64,000 nt of DNA. It comes from Pedobacter panaciterrae. GTDB taxonomy: Bacteria > Bacteroidota > Bacteroidia > Sphingobacteriales > Sphingobacteriaceae. Both the position numbers and the translations under genes were made by a program. The stretch covers positions 20,532 to 84,531 of the forward strand of contig NZ_JABMKW010000003.1 of NCBI RefSeq assembly GCF_013204795.1. The letters run 5' to 3'. Below the pieces are notes generated by a model, which worked only from the letters and a program-made list of their open reading frames with translations, ran no database searches and was not told the origin of the DNA. This document shows, one piece after another, positions 17,768 to 25,968 of the stretch (within the stretch, counting starts at the first letter, position 1; each line of letters opens with the position of its first letter).

Positions 17768-20301
17768 AACTGGAAAATAGCAAGGGGTATAAGCAGGTTA
17801 TAAGTTGGCTAAAACTTAGCAAAAAAAGACCTTTTAAGTTTCAAACTGAAGCATGGCAATATTATGCTGAAGGCTATAGCGGCCTGGTGAACGCTCCTAC
17901 CGGCTTTGGCAAAACCTATTCTATATTTTTAGCTGTAGTAATTGATGAGCTGAATAAAAGAGCTGAACTGAAAACCACAGCACTTAAAATTAAAACTAGG
18001 AAAAACACGACCGGACTAAAATTAATCTGGATAACACCTCTTCGATCCTTAGCTAAAGACCTGGCCCGCGCTATGCGCGAGGTTTGTGATGAGTTGCAAC
18101 TGGACTGGATGGTGGGTGTAAGAAATGGAGACACCCCACAAAGCGAAAAGCTAAAACAGAAAAAACAAATGCCAGAGGTGCTCATCATCACACCTGAAAG
18201 TATGCACCTGCTGCTTGCCCAAAAAAGCACTTTCAATTACTTTGATCAATTACAATGTATAGTTGCTGATGAATGGCATGAACTGCTGGGTAGCAAACGT
18301 GGTGTGATGGCGGAATTGGCGATTTCAAGAATAAAAGGGTTGCTTACAGCGCAACACCCAGAAAGACTTCTAAGGATATGGGGAATCTCGGCAACCATTG
18401 GCAATATGGAGCAGGCGATGGACGTACTTGTACCTTACACCGATTTGCTTAAAACCATAATAAAATCCGACATTAAAAAGAAGATCGTTATCAAATCAAT
18501 ATTACCAGATCATGTAGATATGTTGCCCTGGGCTGGTCATTTAGGACATAAGTTGGCTAATAAACTCATCCCTATTATTAATAAAAGTAAAACCACTTTA
18601 ATATTTACCAATACCCGGGGGCAGGCCGAACTCTGGTACCAGACCTTGCTTGCCCAGGACGAAAACCTTGCCGGCTTACTCGCTATCCATCATGGTTCTA
18701 TAGATTATGAATTGAGGAACTGGATTGAAGACGCATTACATTCAGGAGTGCTTAAGGCTGTTGTATGCACGTCATCTTTGGATTTAGGTGTGGATTTTAA
18801 ACCCGTTGATACCGTAGTTCAGATTGGCTCTCCAAAAGGTGTTGCCAGGTTTTTACAACGCGCCGGGCGCAGTGGGCACTCCCCTAACGAAACTTCTAAG
18901 ATTTATTTTCTGCCTACTCACGCGCTAGAACTTGTGGAGGCTGCAGCAATAAAAGAAGCGGCAAGAATACAAGATATCGAAAGCAGAGAGCCTATTGTAA
19001 TGTCATTTGATACATTGATCCAGTACCTGGTTACTTTGGCCGTTGGCGATGGCTTTGATGATGAAAAGATCTTTTTTGAGATTAAGCAAACCCATGCTTT
19101 CAGGGAACTGCTGCCTCAGGAATGGAGCTGGATCATGCAATTTATTACCACGGGCGGGGATAGCTTAACAGCTTATAATGAGTTCAGCAAAGTGACAAAA
19201 AGCACAGATGGGCTTTGGAAAGTGGAAAGCAGACAAATTGCAATGCGCCACAGATTACACATAGGAACAATAGTTAGTGATGCCATGCTTAAAGTAAAAT
19301 ACCTAACCGGTGGCTATGTTGGTATGATTGAAGAATCATTCATATCACGGATGAAACCAGGAAGTAGCTTTACCCTTGCCGGCAGGGTACTTGAATTTAT
19401 AATGGTTAAGGAGATGATGGTATTGGTTAGAAAAAGTAAACTTAAACAAGCCATTAGCCCAAGTTGGATGGGAGGCCGTATGTCGCTAACCGCAAATCTT
19501 GGTAGCGTACTTAGAAAGAAATACAATGAAACACTCGATAAGCAGCACGGAGATGAAGAACTCGATTTCATACTGCCCTTATTTGAGCGTCAGGCCAAGG
19601 TTTCTCATGTTCCTAAAAGCGACGAGTTTTTAATTGAACTGATCAATACCAAGGATGGTTACCATTTCTTTGCTTATCCCTTTGAAGGCAGACAGGTACA
19701 TGAGATCATGGCTGCATTAATAGCCTACAGACTTGGACGCGTGCAACCAATAAGCTTCTCTATTGCTATGAACGATTATGGCTTTGAGTTGCTCAGTGAG
19801 CAGCCTATCCCTCTAGACGAAAATTCTATAAAAGACCTATTTAGCCCTGTAAACCTTACCGACGATATTGTGGCTAGTATAAATGCAACAGAAATGGCCC
19901 GACGTAAGTTCAGAGACATCGCCTGCATTTCGGGACTTGTATTTCAGGGATATCCCGGGAAATATGTTGCGAACAAGCACTTACAATCATCCGCTTCCCT
20001 ATTTTTTAATGTTTTTAGCGATTATGATAAACATAACTTATTATTGCGTCAGTCATACGATGAAGCATTTTATCAACAGATTGAAGAGCCTAGATTAGCC
20101 GCAGCCCTACACCGCGTACAAGCCAGTAAGGTTATTATTATAAAAACGGACAGTTATACCCCACTCTGTTTCCCCATAAAAGTAGACAGTTTAAGAGATA
20201 ATATGAGCAGTGAAGAACTTAGTCAGCGGATTGAAAGGATGACTTCAGAATCGGAAAAACGAGTACAGGTAAAAAGAAAAAAGCAAAAAAATGACCATTG
20301 A
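17764..20301 (+). CDS. Ligase-associated Lhr-Core DEXH-box DNA helicase
   Basis: 845 residues. Walker A APTGFGKTYS, the DEXH box ADEWHELLG, motif III SATIG and motif VI QRAGRSGHS are all present. They are followed by a winged helix and the long Lhr-Core domain. Lhr-Core proteins are ATP-driven 3'-to-5' single-strand DNA translocases; the bacterial cluster with ligase, exonuclease and PdeM has been characterised in Pseudomonas putida. It overlaps the ligase by four bases and PdeM by eleven. Likely role: unwinding damaged or RNA-containing DNA ahead of nuclease and ligase action. Confidence 0.95.
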   Translation: MKLENSKGYKQVISWLKLSKKRPFKFQTEAWQYYAEGYSGLVNAPTGFGKTYSIFLAVVIDELNKRAELKTTALKIKTRKNTTGLKLIWITPLRSLAKDLARAMREVCDELQLDWMVGVRNGDTPQSEKLKQKKQMPEVLIITPESMHLLLAQKSTFNYFDQLQCIVADEWHELLGSKRGVMAELAISRIKGLLTAQHPERLLRIWGISATIGNMEQAMDVLVPYTDLLKTIIKSDIKKKIVIKSILPDHVDMLPWAGHLGHKLANKLIPIINKSKTTLIFTNTRGQAELWYQTLLAQDENLAGLLAIHHGSIDYELRNWIEDALHSGVLKAVVCTSSLDLGVDFKPVDTVVQIGSPKGVARFLQRAGRSGHSPNETSKIYFLPTHALELVEAAAIKEAARIQDIESREPIVMSFDTLIQYLVTLAVGDGFDDEKIFFEIKQTHAFRELLPQEWSWIMQFITTGGDSLTAYNEFSKVTKSTDGLWKVESRQIAMRHRLHIGTIVSDAMLKVKYLTGGYVGMIEESFISRMKPGSSFTLAGRVLEFIMVKEMMVLVRKSKLKQAISPSWMGGRMSLTANLGSVLRKKYNETLDKQHGDEELDFILPLFERQAKVSHVPKSDEFLIELINTKDGYHFFAYPFEGRQVHEIMAALIAYRLGRVQPISFSIAMNDYGFELLSEQPIPLDENSIKDLFSPVNLTDDIVASINATEMARRKFRDIACISGLVFQGYPGKYVANKHLQSSASLFFNVFSDYDKHNLLLRQSYDEAFYQQIEEPRLAAALHRVQASKVIIIKTDSYTPLCFPIKVDSLRDNMSSEELSQRIERMTSESEKRVQVKRKKQKNDH

Positions 20302-20926
20302 TTGTAAAGGCGAGCAACTGATATTAAGCAATGAGAGAGCTATATACTGGCCAGCCAGAAAAATGCTTATCATTAGTGATCTTCATATTGGCAAGTCTGC
20401 TCATTTTAGAAAATCAGGCATACAAGTTCCTGATGCAATAAACCATACCGACTTACAAAGACTGACCACTTTGATGTCGGAATTTAACCCTGAAAATCTG
20501 CTGGTTACCGGCGACATGTTCCACAATAACATTAACAGCGACGCCAATGCTTTTATGCACTGGCGAAATGGCTATGCCAACCTTAAAGTTATTTTGATAA
20601 AAGGAAATCACGACAATTTAAAGAATGAAGATTATGAGGCTTTAGGAATTGAAGTCCATCAAAAAGAGTTACTGCTGGCACCTTTTAGATTTATACATGA
20701 TAAACCTGGAGAGGTTGATGAATATTATAACATCACGGGTCATATACATCCAGGTGTAGTTATTTATGGAAGGGCTAAGCAGCAATTGAAGTTCCCTTGC
20801 TTTTACTTTGGAAAACATTGCGCCATATTACCAGCTTTTAGTGTTTTTACAGGACTAAAAATATTAGATGCAGAGCAGGGCGATTGCTTTTATGCCATCA
20901 CACCTGCTAAGGTTGTAAGGGTTTAG
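20291..20926 (+). CDS. pdeM: Ligase-associated DNA damage response endonuclease PdeM
   Basis: 211 residues of the calcineurin-like metallophosphoesterase fold. The metal ligand motifs are in order: ISDLHIGK, TGDMFHNN, KGNHDN and GHIHPG. The family member studied biochemically is a manganese-dependent DNA endonuclease. The ATG lies eleven bases inside the helicase gene, so it is the last member of the coupled four-gene unit. Its stop overlaps by four bases the stop of the convergent ferritin-like gene, leaving no room for an intergenic terminator. Confidence 0.94.
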   Translation: MTIDCKGEQLILSNERAIYWPARKMLIISDLHIGKSAHFRKSGIQVPDAINHTDLQRLTTLMSEFNPENLLVTGDMFHNNINSDANAFMHWRNGYANLKVILIKGNHDNLKNEDYEALGIEVHQKELLLAPFRFIHDKPGEVDEYYNITGHIHPGVVIYGRAKQQLKFPCFYFGKHCAILPAFSVFTGLKILDAEQGDCFYAITPAKVVRV

Positions 20927-21531
20927 GCAATTTGTTTATTCAAATTTTGCATCCAGGAATTGAACATATCCTGCTCAATTTTTATAACCAGTTCAGCATG
21001 TTTTTCCCAGTCCGCATCAAAGCTTCTAAGTTGGTTCAACATTTCTTCCAGGTGACCTTCTTCTTCAAGAATGATCGATTTAACGGTTACCTTGCTGCCT
21101 GCAGCAGTTAAAACATCCTGATAAACAGGGTATAGCTCATCTGCACGTACCTCAATTGCATAGGTTACAAAAAGATAAGCTGCAAACTTTAGTTCATATC
21201 CGCTTAAATTAAAATGCTGTTTCAAATAACGGCATACCGCTACATCCAAAGCATTTAAATAAAATTTGGTATCGTTAGGAGCCAATAGCTCATCGCTGGT
21301 ATAGGTTTTGCAAAGATCGCCATCCAGTTTGTCCAGTTGCTTTTTTAAATAATAAGCATGACGATGTTCCTCTGCTGCATGTTTAAGAATTATAAGGTTC
21401 ACCTTTTCTTTATGCTCCGATGCAGAGATTTTCTTTGCACCTGCATTTTCCATATACGACAAGGTATTTAACCACTTGGCATGTAAAACATTATCGCTTA
21501 CTATGTTCTCTAAAATCGGTTTAATGTTCAT
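20923..21531 (-). CDS. Ferritin-like di-iron protein of unknown function
   Basis: 202 residues, almost all helical. Candidate metal ligands form the usual four-helix di-iron set: Glu54/Glu55 with His58 (AAEEHRHAY), Glu127 or Glu132 (AIEVRADELY) and Glu157 with His160 (LEEEGHLEEM). This pattern is shared by rubrerythrin, MiaE-like and oxidase-type di-iron proteins. There is no rubredoxin domain, signal peptide or membrane segment. It follows bioA on the minus strand after a 157-base gap that contains a long palindrome. Whether it oxidises a small molecule, modifies RNA or handles iron cannot be decided here. Confidence 0.8.
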   Translation of the reverse strand: MNIKPILENIVSDNVLHAKWLNTLSYMENAGAKKISASEHKEKVNLIILKHAAEEHRHAYYLKKQLDKLDGDLCKTYTSDELLAPNDTKFYLNALDVAVCRYLKQHFNLSGYELKFAAYLFVTYAIEVRADELYPVYQDVLTAAGSKVTVKSIILEEEGHLEEMLNQLRSFDADWEKHAELVIKIEQDMFNSWMQNLNKQIA

Positions 21532-21601
21532 TACTGTTTTTATTATAATATTGCTAATAACACATTGTTTTTTTGATGTCTTCTTTTTCTTTACAGGCGG
21601 T

Positions 21602-21673
21602 CGTCATCTCCACGATAGGAGAGATTTCTTGAAATGGCATAACCAAGAGATTTCTCCTATCGTGGAGATGACG
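21602..21673. repeat. Near-perfect 72-base palindrome (REP-like)
   Basis: Arms at 21602-21630 and 21645-21673 are 29 bases each with two mismatches and a 14-base loop. Each arm begins CGTCATCTCCACGATAGG on its own strand. It sits between bioA and the ferritin-like gene, both on the minus strand, and would fold strongly in RNA. The outer core is shared with the elements at 5893 and 53934; the last also carries the CTCCTATCGT inner block. Confidence 0.85.
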
Positions 21674-21688
21674 AGGCGCAGACTACTC

Positions 21689-22957
21689 TTATATATCGTT
21701 TAGTGCTTCATTAATAGTTTGGTAAATATAATCAAGGTCTTCATTACTGATTATATAAGGCGCTAAAATATAAATGATATTTCCCAGCGGCCTAAGTATA
21801 ATCCCCCTGTCCAGAAAGTAATTGTACAATTGATTTCTCAATCCACTTAAATAAGAGGTATCTGAACCTGTTTCCCACTCCATTACCAATATGGTTCCTG
21901 CCTGCCTTACATCCTTAAGCTTTGGATGACCTTTTATCTGTGAAGCAAAAGCTTCATGTTTTGCTACTACTCTATGAATGTTCTCAAGCGTTTCCGGTTT
22001 TAATAAAATATCCAGACTGGCCAATGAGGCTGCACAAGTTACCGGATTAGCCGTAAATGAATGTCCGTGATATAAGGTTTTAAGCTTGTCATCACTTAAA
22101 AATGCGTCAAATATTTTTTGGTTACATGTAGTAATCCCCATTGGCATAGTGCCACCTGTAAGCCCTTTAGACAAACAAAAAATATCAGGATTGGTATTTA
22201 GTGCTTCGCAGGAGAAATACTTACCAGTGCGCCCAAAACCAGTCATCACTTCATCTGCTATTGTCAATATCCCGTGTTTCTGACAAGTTTCAATTAACTG
22301 ATCCAGATACTGGGGTTCATACATTAACATTCCGCCTGCACCTAAAACCATCGGTTCAAATATAAAGCAGGCAACCTCATTAGAAAGATAATTGATCTTA
22401 GATTTAAGCTGCTCAATATTCCGCTCATTAGGAAGATCAATAAATTCAACATCAAACAAAAGAGAAGCAAAGGGATCAGTAAAAATACTCCGTCCACTCA
22501 CCGACATGGCACCAAAAGTATCGCCATGATAAGCCTCCCTAAATGCAATAATTTTAGTACGGGGCTGCTTGGTCGTATTAACCCAATACTGTAAGCACAT
22601 TTTAATGGCTACCTCTACAGCTGTAGATCCATTATCACTATAAAACACCTTTTCCTGCTTACCAGGCAATAATGGCAGCAGACGTTCTGCCAGCTGTACA
22701 GCCGGTTCATGGGTAAAACCTGCAAATATTACATGCTCTAAAGTCTTTAATTGTTCAGCAACTTTAGCGGCAATATGAGGATGAGCGTGTCCATGAATGG
22801 TAACCCACCAGCTGGAAACGGCATCAATATATTTCTTGCCATCTTCATCAAATAAGTAAACACCCTCTCCTCTTACAATTGGGACATGAGGTGCGGCATT
22901 TTTCATTTGTGTGTAAGGATGCCATATTACTTTTTTATCCCTTTCGGCTAAACTCAT
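21689..22957 (-). CDS. bioA: Adenosylmethionine--8-amino-7-oxononanoate aminotransferase
   Basis: 422 residues, PLP-dependent class III aminotransferase; converts 7-keto-8-aminopelargonate to 7,8-diaminopelargonate using S-adenosylmethionine in biotin synthesis. BioA hallmarks are WHPYTQMKNA at the start, SSWWVTIHGHAHP, SDNGSTAVEVAIKM and the PLP Lys in CLSKGLTGGTMP. It overlaps the upstream Nudix gene by four bases and is third in a CDF-Nudix-bioA unit. No other biotin genes are in the window, so the pathway is split across the genome. Confidence 0.96.
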   Translation of the reverse strand: MSLAERDKKVIWHPYTQMKNAAPHVPIVRGEGVYLFDEDGKKYIDAVSSWWVTIHGHAHPHIAAKVAEQLKTLEHVIFAGFTHEPAVQLAERLLPLLPGKQEKVFYSDNGSTAVEVAIKMCLQYWVNTTKQPRTKIIAFREAYHGDTFGAMSVSGRSIFTDPFASLLFDVEFIDLPNERNIEQLKSKINYLSNEVACFIFEPMVLGAGGMLMYEPQYLDQLIETCQKHGILTIADEVMTGFGRTGKYFSCEALNTNPDIFCLSKGLTGGTMPMGITTCNQKIFDAFLSDDKLKTLYHGHSFTANPVTCAASLASLDILLKPETLENIHRVVAKHEAFASQIKGHPKLKDVRQAGTILVMEWETGSDTSYLSGLRNQLYNYFLDRGIILRPLGNIIYILAPYIISNEDLDYIYQTINEALNDI

Positions 22958-23394
22958 TGGTTTCTTTCTTTAATTAATAGTTCTACTACAGTTTTGTCAG
23001 TTTTAAAAGTCACGTCGTCAGTTTTAAGGTCATTTAAACTAACCCATCTAAACGACTGTAAGGTATTTTCATCAAAATCAAATACATCAGTCTTAAAATT
23101 CAACGCTAAAGGATGTAATGCTTTTACGGTATAATAAATACTTAAAATCTGACTATCGTTAAAAGAAGATTGCTCATAGAAGTCGGTAGTATAAAGATGA
23201 TTGAGTATCTCAATTTCAGCGTTGCATTCTTCCATAAACTCCCGTTTAAGAGCGTCTATAAGACCTTCACCCAGCTCTAATCCACCACCGGGGAATTTAC
23301 TGAATGTCCGGCCACCAGATTGTTCGTCGCTAATCAGTACCTGGTTTTCAGCATTAATTAGTAAGCCGTATACTCTTACATTAAAATAACTCAT
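22954..23394 (-). CDS. Nudix hydrolase
   Basis: 146 residues with a complete Nudix box (GGLELGEGLIDALKREFMEE), so it hydrolyses a nucleoside-diphosphate-linked substrate with a divalent metal. It is short, single-domain and cytoplasmic. It overlaps the CDF gene upstream and bioA downstream by four bases each, so the three are translated from one message. The substrate cannot be predicted. Confidence 0.9.
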   Translation of the reverse strand: MSYFNVRVYGLLINAENQVLISDEQSGGRTFSKFPGGGLELGEGLIDALKREFMEECNAEIEILNHLYTTDFYEQSSFNDSQILSIYYTVKALHPLALNFKTDVFDFDENTLQSFRWVSLNDLKTDDVTFKTDKTVVELLIKERNQ

Positions 23395-24386
23395 TGATCG
23401 AAGTGTTTTTGATTTTTAGTTGCATTCTCGATTGTCCATTTAATTTCACCTCTAAAGGCTTCCTTCCTTACCGGACAATCATTCATTTTACAATAGTTGC
23501 AGCAAGCAGGTAAGCAAGGGTCTGCGTGAATAAACAATTCTGTTTTCCGATGTGCATTGCCATTTATAAGCTTATCAATACTTGATATTTCCTGATGAAC
23601 ACGATTGAGATCGAAATAATAAGGGAGCGTGAAGTGGCAATCTATATGCAGATCGGCACCATACTGCTGCGCCCTCAGGTTGTGTACATCTATCCAGGGT
23701 TCCTTTCGGTTTTTCTGCAAAATTTCGATAATGTCTTTTACAAGATCAATATTACTTTCATCCATCAATCCACCTATAGATCTTCGCGTAAGCTTATATC
23801 CGTTGTAAATGATGTATAATCCTAATAAAATCGAGATCACGCTATCCAGCCAATAGATTTTGGTGAGTTGTATTAAAATTACACCAACCACCAGACCGGC
23901 ACTGGTTATGGCATCAGTAAGCAAGTGTTTCCCATCAGCCTCCAGTGTAATTGAATTGTGTTTTTTGCCGGTATTTATCAGATAAAAACCTATAATTAAG
24001 TTTACAATTCCGGTTGCCCCTATAATAATAGCCCCTTCAAAAAGCTGATGAATTGGCTTAGGATAGATTAAATCGTAAGTAGATTTAAAGATAATGATCA
24101 ATCCGGCAATGGTTATTAGCGTACCTTCCAGAAAAGCTGAGAAAAACTCCACTTTACCATGACCATAAGGATGATTTTTATCTTTAGGGATGGTGGCCAG
24201 ATAGATGCTATAAAACGCAAAGCTGCTGGCCAGTACATTCACAATACTCTCTAAAGCATCGGTTAAAATTGCATTGGACTGAGTGATGAAATAGGCAACA
24301 AATTTTGCCAGCATAAGCGCTATCCCGATGCATAAAGAAAGAAGTATCGCCTTTTTTTTAGGTTGCACTTTATAGAGATTAGCCAC
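23391..24386 (-). CDS. Cation diffusion facilitator (CDF) transporter with Cys-rich tail
   Basis: About 331 residues, six membrane helices in the first 210 and a cytoplasmic ferredoxin-like domain after them (DIIEILQKNRKEPWIDVHNL, HIDCHFTLPYY). The metal-site pattern is present (LTDALESIVNVLAS in TM2, LLTDAITSAGLVVG in TM5). CDF proteins export Zn, Fe, Mn, Co or Cd in exchange for protons. The C-terminus ends in a six-cysteine segment (CLPACCNYCKMNDC) that looks like an additional metal site. The start is a GTG at 24386 or a TTG one codon earlier; neither is an ATG. Confidence 0.92.
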   Translation of the reverse strand: MANLYKVQPKKKAILLSLCIGIALMLAKFVAYFITQSNAILTDALESIVNVLASSFAFYSIYLATIPKDKNHPYGHGKVEFFSAFLEGTLITIAGLIIIFKSTYDLIYPKPIHQLFEGAIIIGATGIVNLIIGFYLINTGKKHNSITLEADGKHLLTDAITSAGLVVGVILIQLTKIYWLDSVISILLGLYIIYNGYKLTRRSIGGLMDESNIDLVKDIIEILQKNRKEPWIDVHNLRAQQYGADLHIDCHFTLPYYFDLNRVHQEISSIDKLINGNAHRKTELFIHADPCLPACCNYCKMNDCPVRKEAFRGEIKWTIENATKNQKHFDQ

Positions 24387-24456
24387 CAAAAATACAGTTT
24401 CACTATCGAATTACATTAAAAAGTATTTTTTTTAGTTTATAATTCAGTGAGGTTCA

Positions 24457-24464
24457 TATATTTG
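24457..24464 (+). promoter_or_regulatory. Candidate -7 box for the aminotransferase gene
   Basis: TATATTTG matches TAnnTTTG exactly. The ATG at 24504 is 40 bases downstream, giving a short leader. A TTTA about 18 bases upstream is a weak -33. Confidence 0.4.
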
Positions 24465-24503
24465 TCACTGCACAAAATTAAATTTGCCCACGCACAAATT
24501 ATT

Positions 24504-25697
24504 ATGACATTTTTATCCAAAAGAATCAATAACCTATCTGAGTCACAGACAATTAAAATGGCTAAGTTAGGCAGAGAGCTATCCGCAAAAGGAATAGACG
24601 TTATTAACCTAAGCTTTGGTGAGCCAGACTTCTTTACACCTGAGTTTGTTAAGGAGGCTGCAAAGACCGCTGTAGATGAGAATTACTCTTACTACACTCC
24701 GGTTTCTGGTTACCCTGAACTACGTAAGGCAGTTGCAGAAAAGTTATTGAGAGAAAATGGATTAACCTATGGTTTCGATCAGATTGTAGTTTCTACAGGA
24801 GCTAAACAATCACTTGCCAACGCAGTAATGTGTCTTGTTGATCCAGGAGACGAGGTTATCGTTCCAACCCCTTACTGGGTATCTTATTCAGAAATGATTA
24901 AACTTGGTGAAGGTGAAACAGTATTCATCAACGCTACAGTTGAAAACAACTTTAAAATTACAGGAGCGCAATTAGAAGCAGCAATTACTCCTAAAACCAA
25001 ATTGTTCATGTTTTCTTCGCCATGCAATCCAACCGGATCTGTTTACAGCAAAGAAGAATTGGCTGATTTAGTAGCTGTTTTTGAAAAACACCCGAACATC
25101 TATATCATCTCTGATGAAATTTATGAGCACATCAACTTTGTTGGTAAACATGCTTCAATTGCTGAATTTGATTCAGTTAAAGACAGAGTAATCCTGATCA
25201 ATGGTTTCTCTAAATCTTACGCTATGACTGGCTGGAGAGTTGGTTACATGGCTGCGAATAAAGAAATTGCAAATGCTTGCGATAAACTACAAGGCCAAAT
25301 CACTTCAGGTACTTCTTCTATCGCTCAACGCGCGGCTTTAGCCGCATATCAGGGTGGTTTAGATACGGTAAACGAAATGGTTGGCGAATTCAAAAAACGT
25401 AGAGACATCGTTTATGCCCTATTAACAGAAATTCCAGGTGTTAAGGTAAATCTTCCAGACGGAGCTTTTTATTTCTTCCCTGAAATAAAATCTTACTTTG
25501 GTAAAACCGATGGTACTCAAACCATCAATAGCGCAGAAGACTTAAGCTTGTTCTTATTAAACGAAGCTCATGTATCTACTGTTACAGGTGAAGCATTCGG
25601 AAACAACGATTGTATCAGAATTTCCTATGCTGCAGCTGAAGATAAACTTAGAGATGCCGTTTCAAGAATCAAAGCTGCTTTAGCTAAATTGAGCTAA
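24504..25697 (+). CDS. Class I/II pyridoxal-phosphate aminotransferase (aspartate aminotransferase type)
   Basis: 397 residues from the ATG at 24504 (MTFLSKRINNLSESQTIKMA). The frame is also open from a GTG at 24447, but that precedes and includes the candidate promoter. Fold I motifs are LSFGEPDFFTP, YTPVSGYPELRKAVA, SSPCNPTGSVY (Asn and Pro at PLP), ISDEIYEHI and the PLP-binding Lys in LINGFSKSYAMTGWRVGY. It is very similar in layout to AspB-type enzymes that move amino groups between aspartate and 2-oxoglutarate. It is monocistronic, ending at a strong terminator at 25752. Confidence 0.94.
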   Translation: MTFLSKRINNLSESQTIKMAKLGRELSAKGIDVINLSFGEPDFFTPEFVKEAAKTAVDENYSYYTPVSGYPELRKAVAEKLLRENGLTYGFDQIVVSTGAKQSLANAVMCLVDPGDEVIVPTPYWVSYSEMIKLGEGETVFINATVENNFKITGAQLEAAITPKTKLFMFSSPCNPTGSVYSKEELADLVAVFEKHPNIYIISDEIYEHINFVGKHASIAEFDSVKDRVILINGFSKSYAMTGWRVGYMAANKEIANACDKLQGQITSGTSSIAQRAALAAYQGGLDTVNEMVGEFKKRRDIVYALLTEIPGVKVNLPDGAFYFFPEIKSYFGKTDGTQTINSAEDLSLFLLNEAHVSTVTGEAFGNNDCIRISYAAAEDKLRDAVSRIKAALAKLS

Positions 25698-25698
25698 G

Positions 25699-25733
25699 TT
25701 AGTACTTAGATATTGGTATTTAGCACTTAGACA
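25699..25733 (+). repeat. TAGTACTTAG-type repeat, copy 1
   Basis: A low-complexity block directly after the aminotransferase stop, about 80 percent identical by eye to the block at 28431-28466 that follows queA. Both consist of repeated TTAGTAYTT / TATTTAG units and end in TTAGACA or TTTAGACA. Confidence 0.5.
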
Positions 25734-25751
25734 TCAAGCTCAAAATATAAC

Positions 25752-25786
25752 AAAAGGCCTGTTTCGTCATCCGGAACAGGCCTTTT
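25752..25786 (+). terminator. Rho-independent terminator after the aminotransferase
   Basis: A perfect 12-base stem (25752-25763 with 25775-25786, AAAAGGCCTGTT) with an 11-base loop, followed by a T-rich run. It lies 55 bases after the stop. The loop contains CGTCATC, a piece of the palindrome-family core. Confidence 0.85.
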
Positions 25787-25855
25787 TATTTCTTTATGTT
25801 TCTCCCTATTACTCCATCCGTGTTGGACTAGCGAGTTTATGCTGAGGCGCCATAT

Positions 25856-25950
25856 TTAAAAACTGAGTGTTCTGGGAAAAGGCATAGGAAATTTTGTCCT
25901 TTTTCAGGGCAAAAGATTCCAGCCTTTGAGTAGTAATACTCAGTTTTTAA
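25856..25950. repeat. Intergenic block bounded by a 13-base inverted repeat
   Basis: TTAAAAACTGAGT at 25856-25868 is matched exactly by its inverse at 25938-25950. The 69 bases between them can fold further (CTGGGAA with TTCCAG). It lies 18 bases past the end of the ABC permease gene (minus) and downstream of the aminotransferase terminator (plus), so it may be a terminator for the permease or a small mobile repeat. No coding sequence is seen in it. Confidence 0.5.
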
Positions 25951-25968
25951 GCAAAGAGCGAAGCCATA

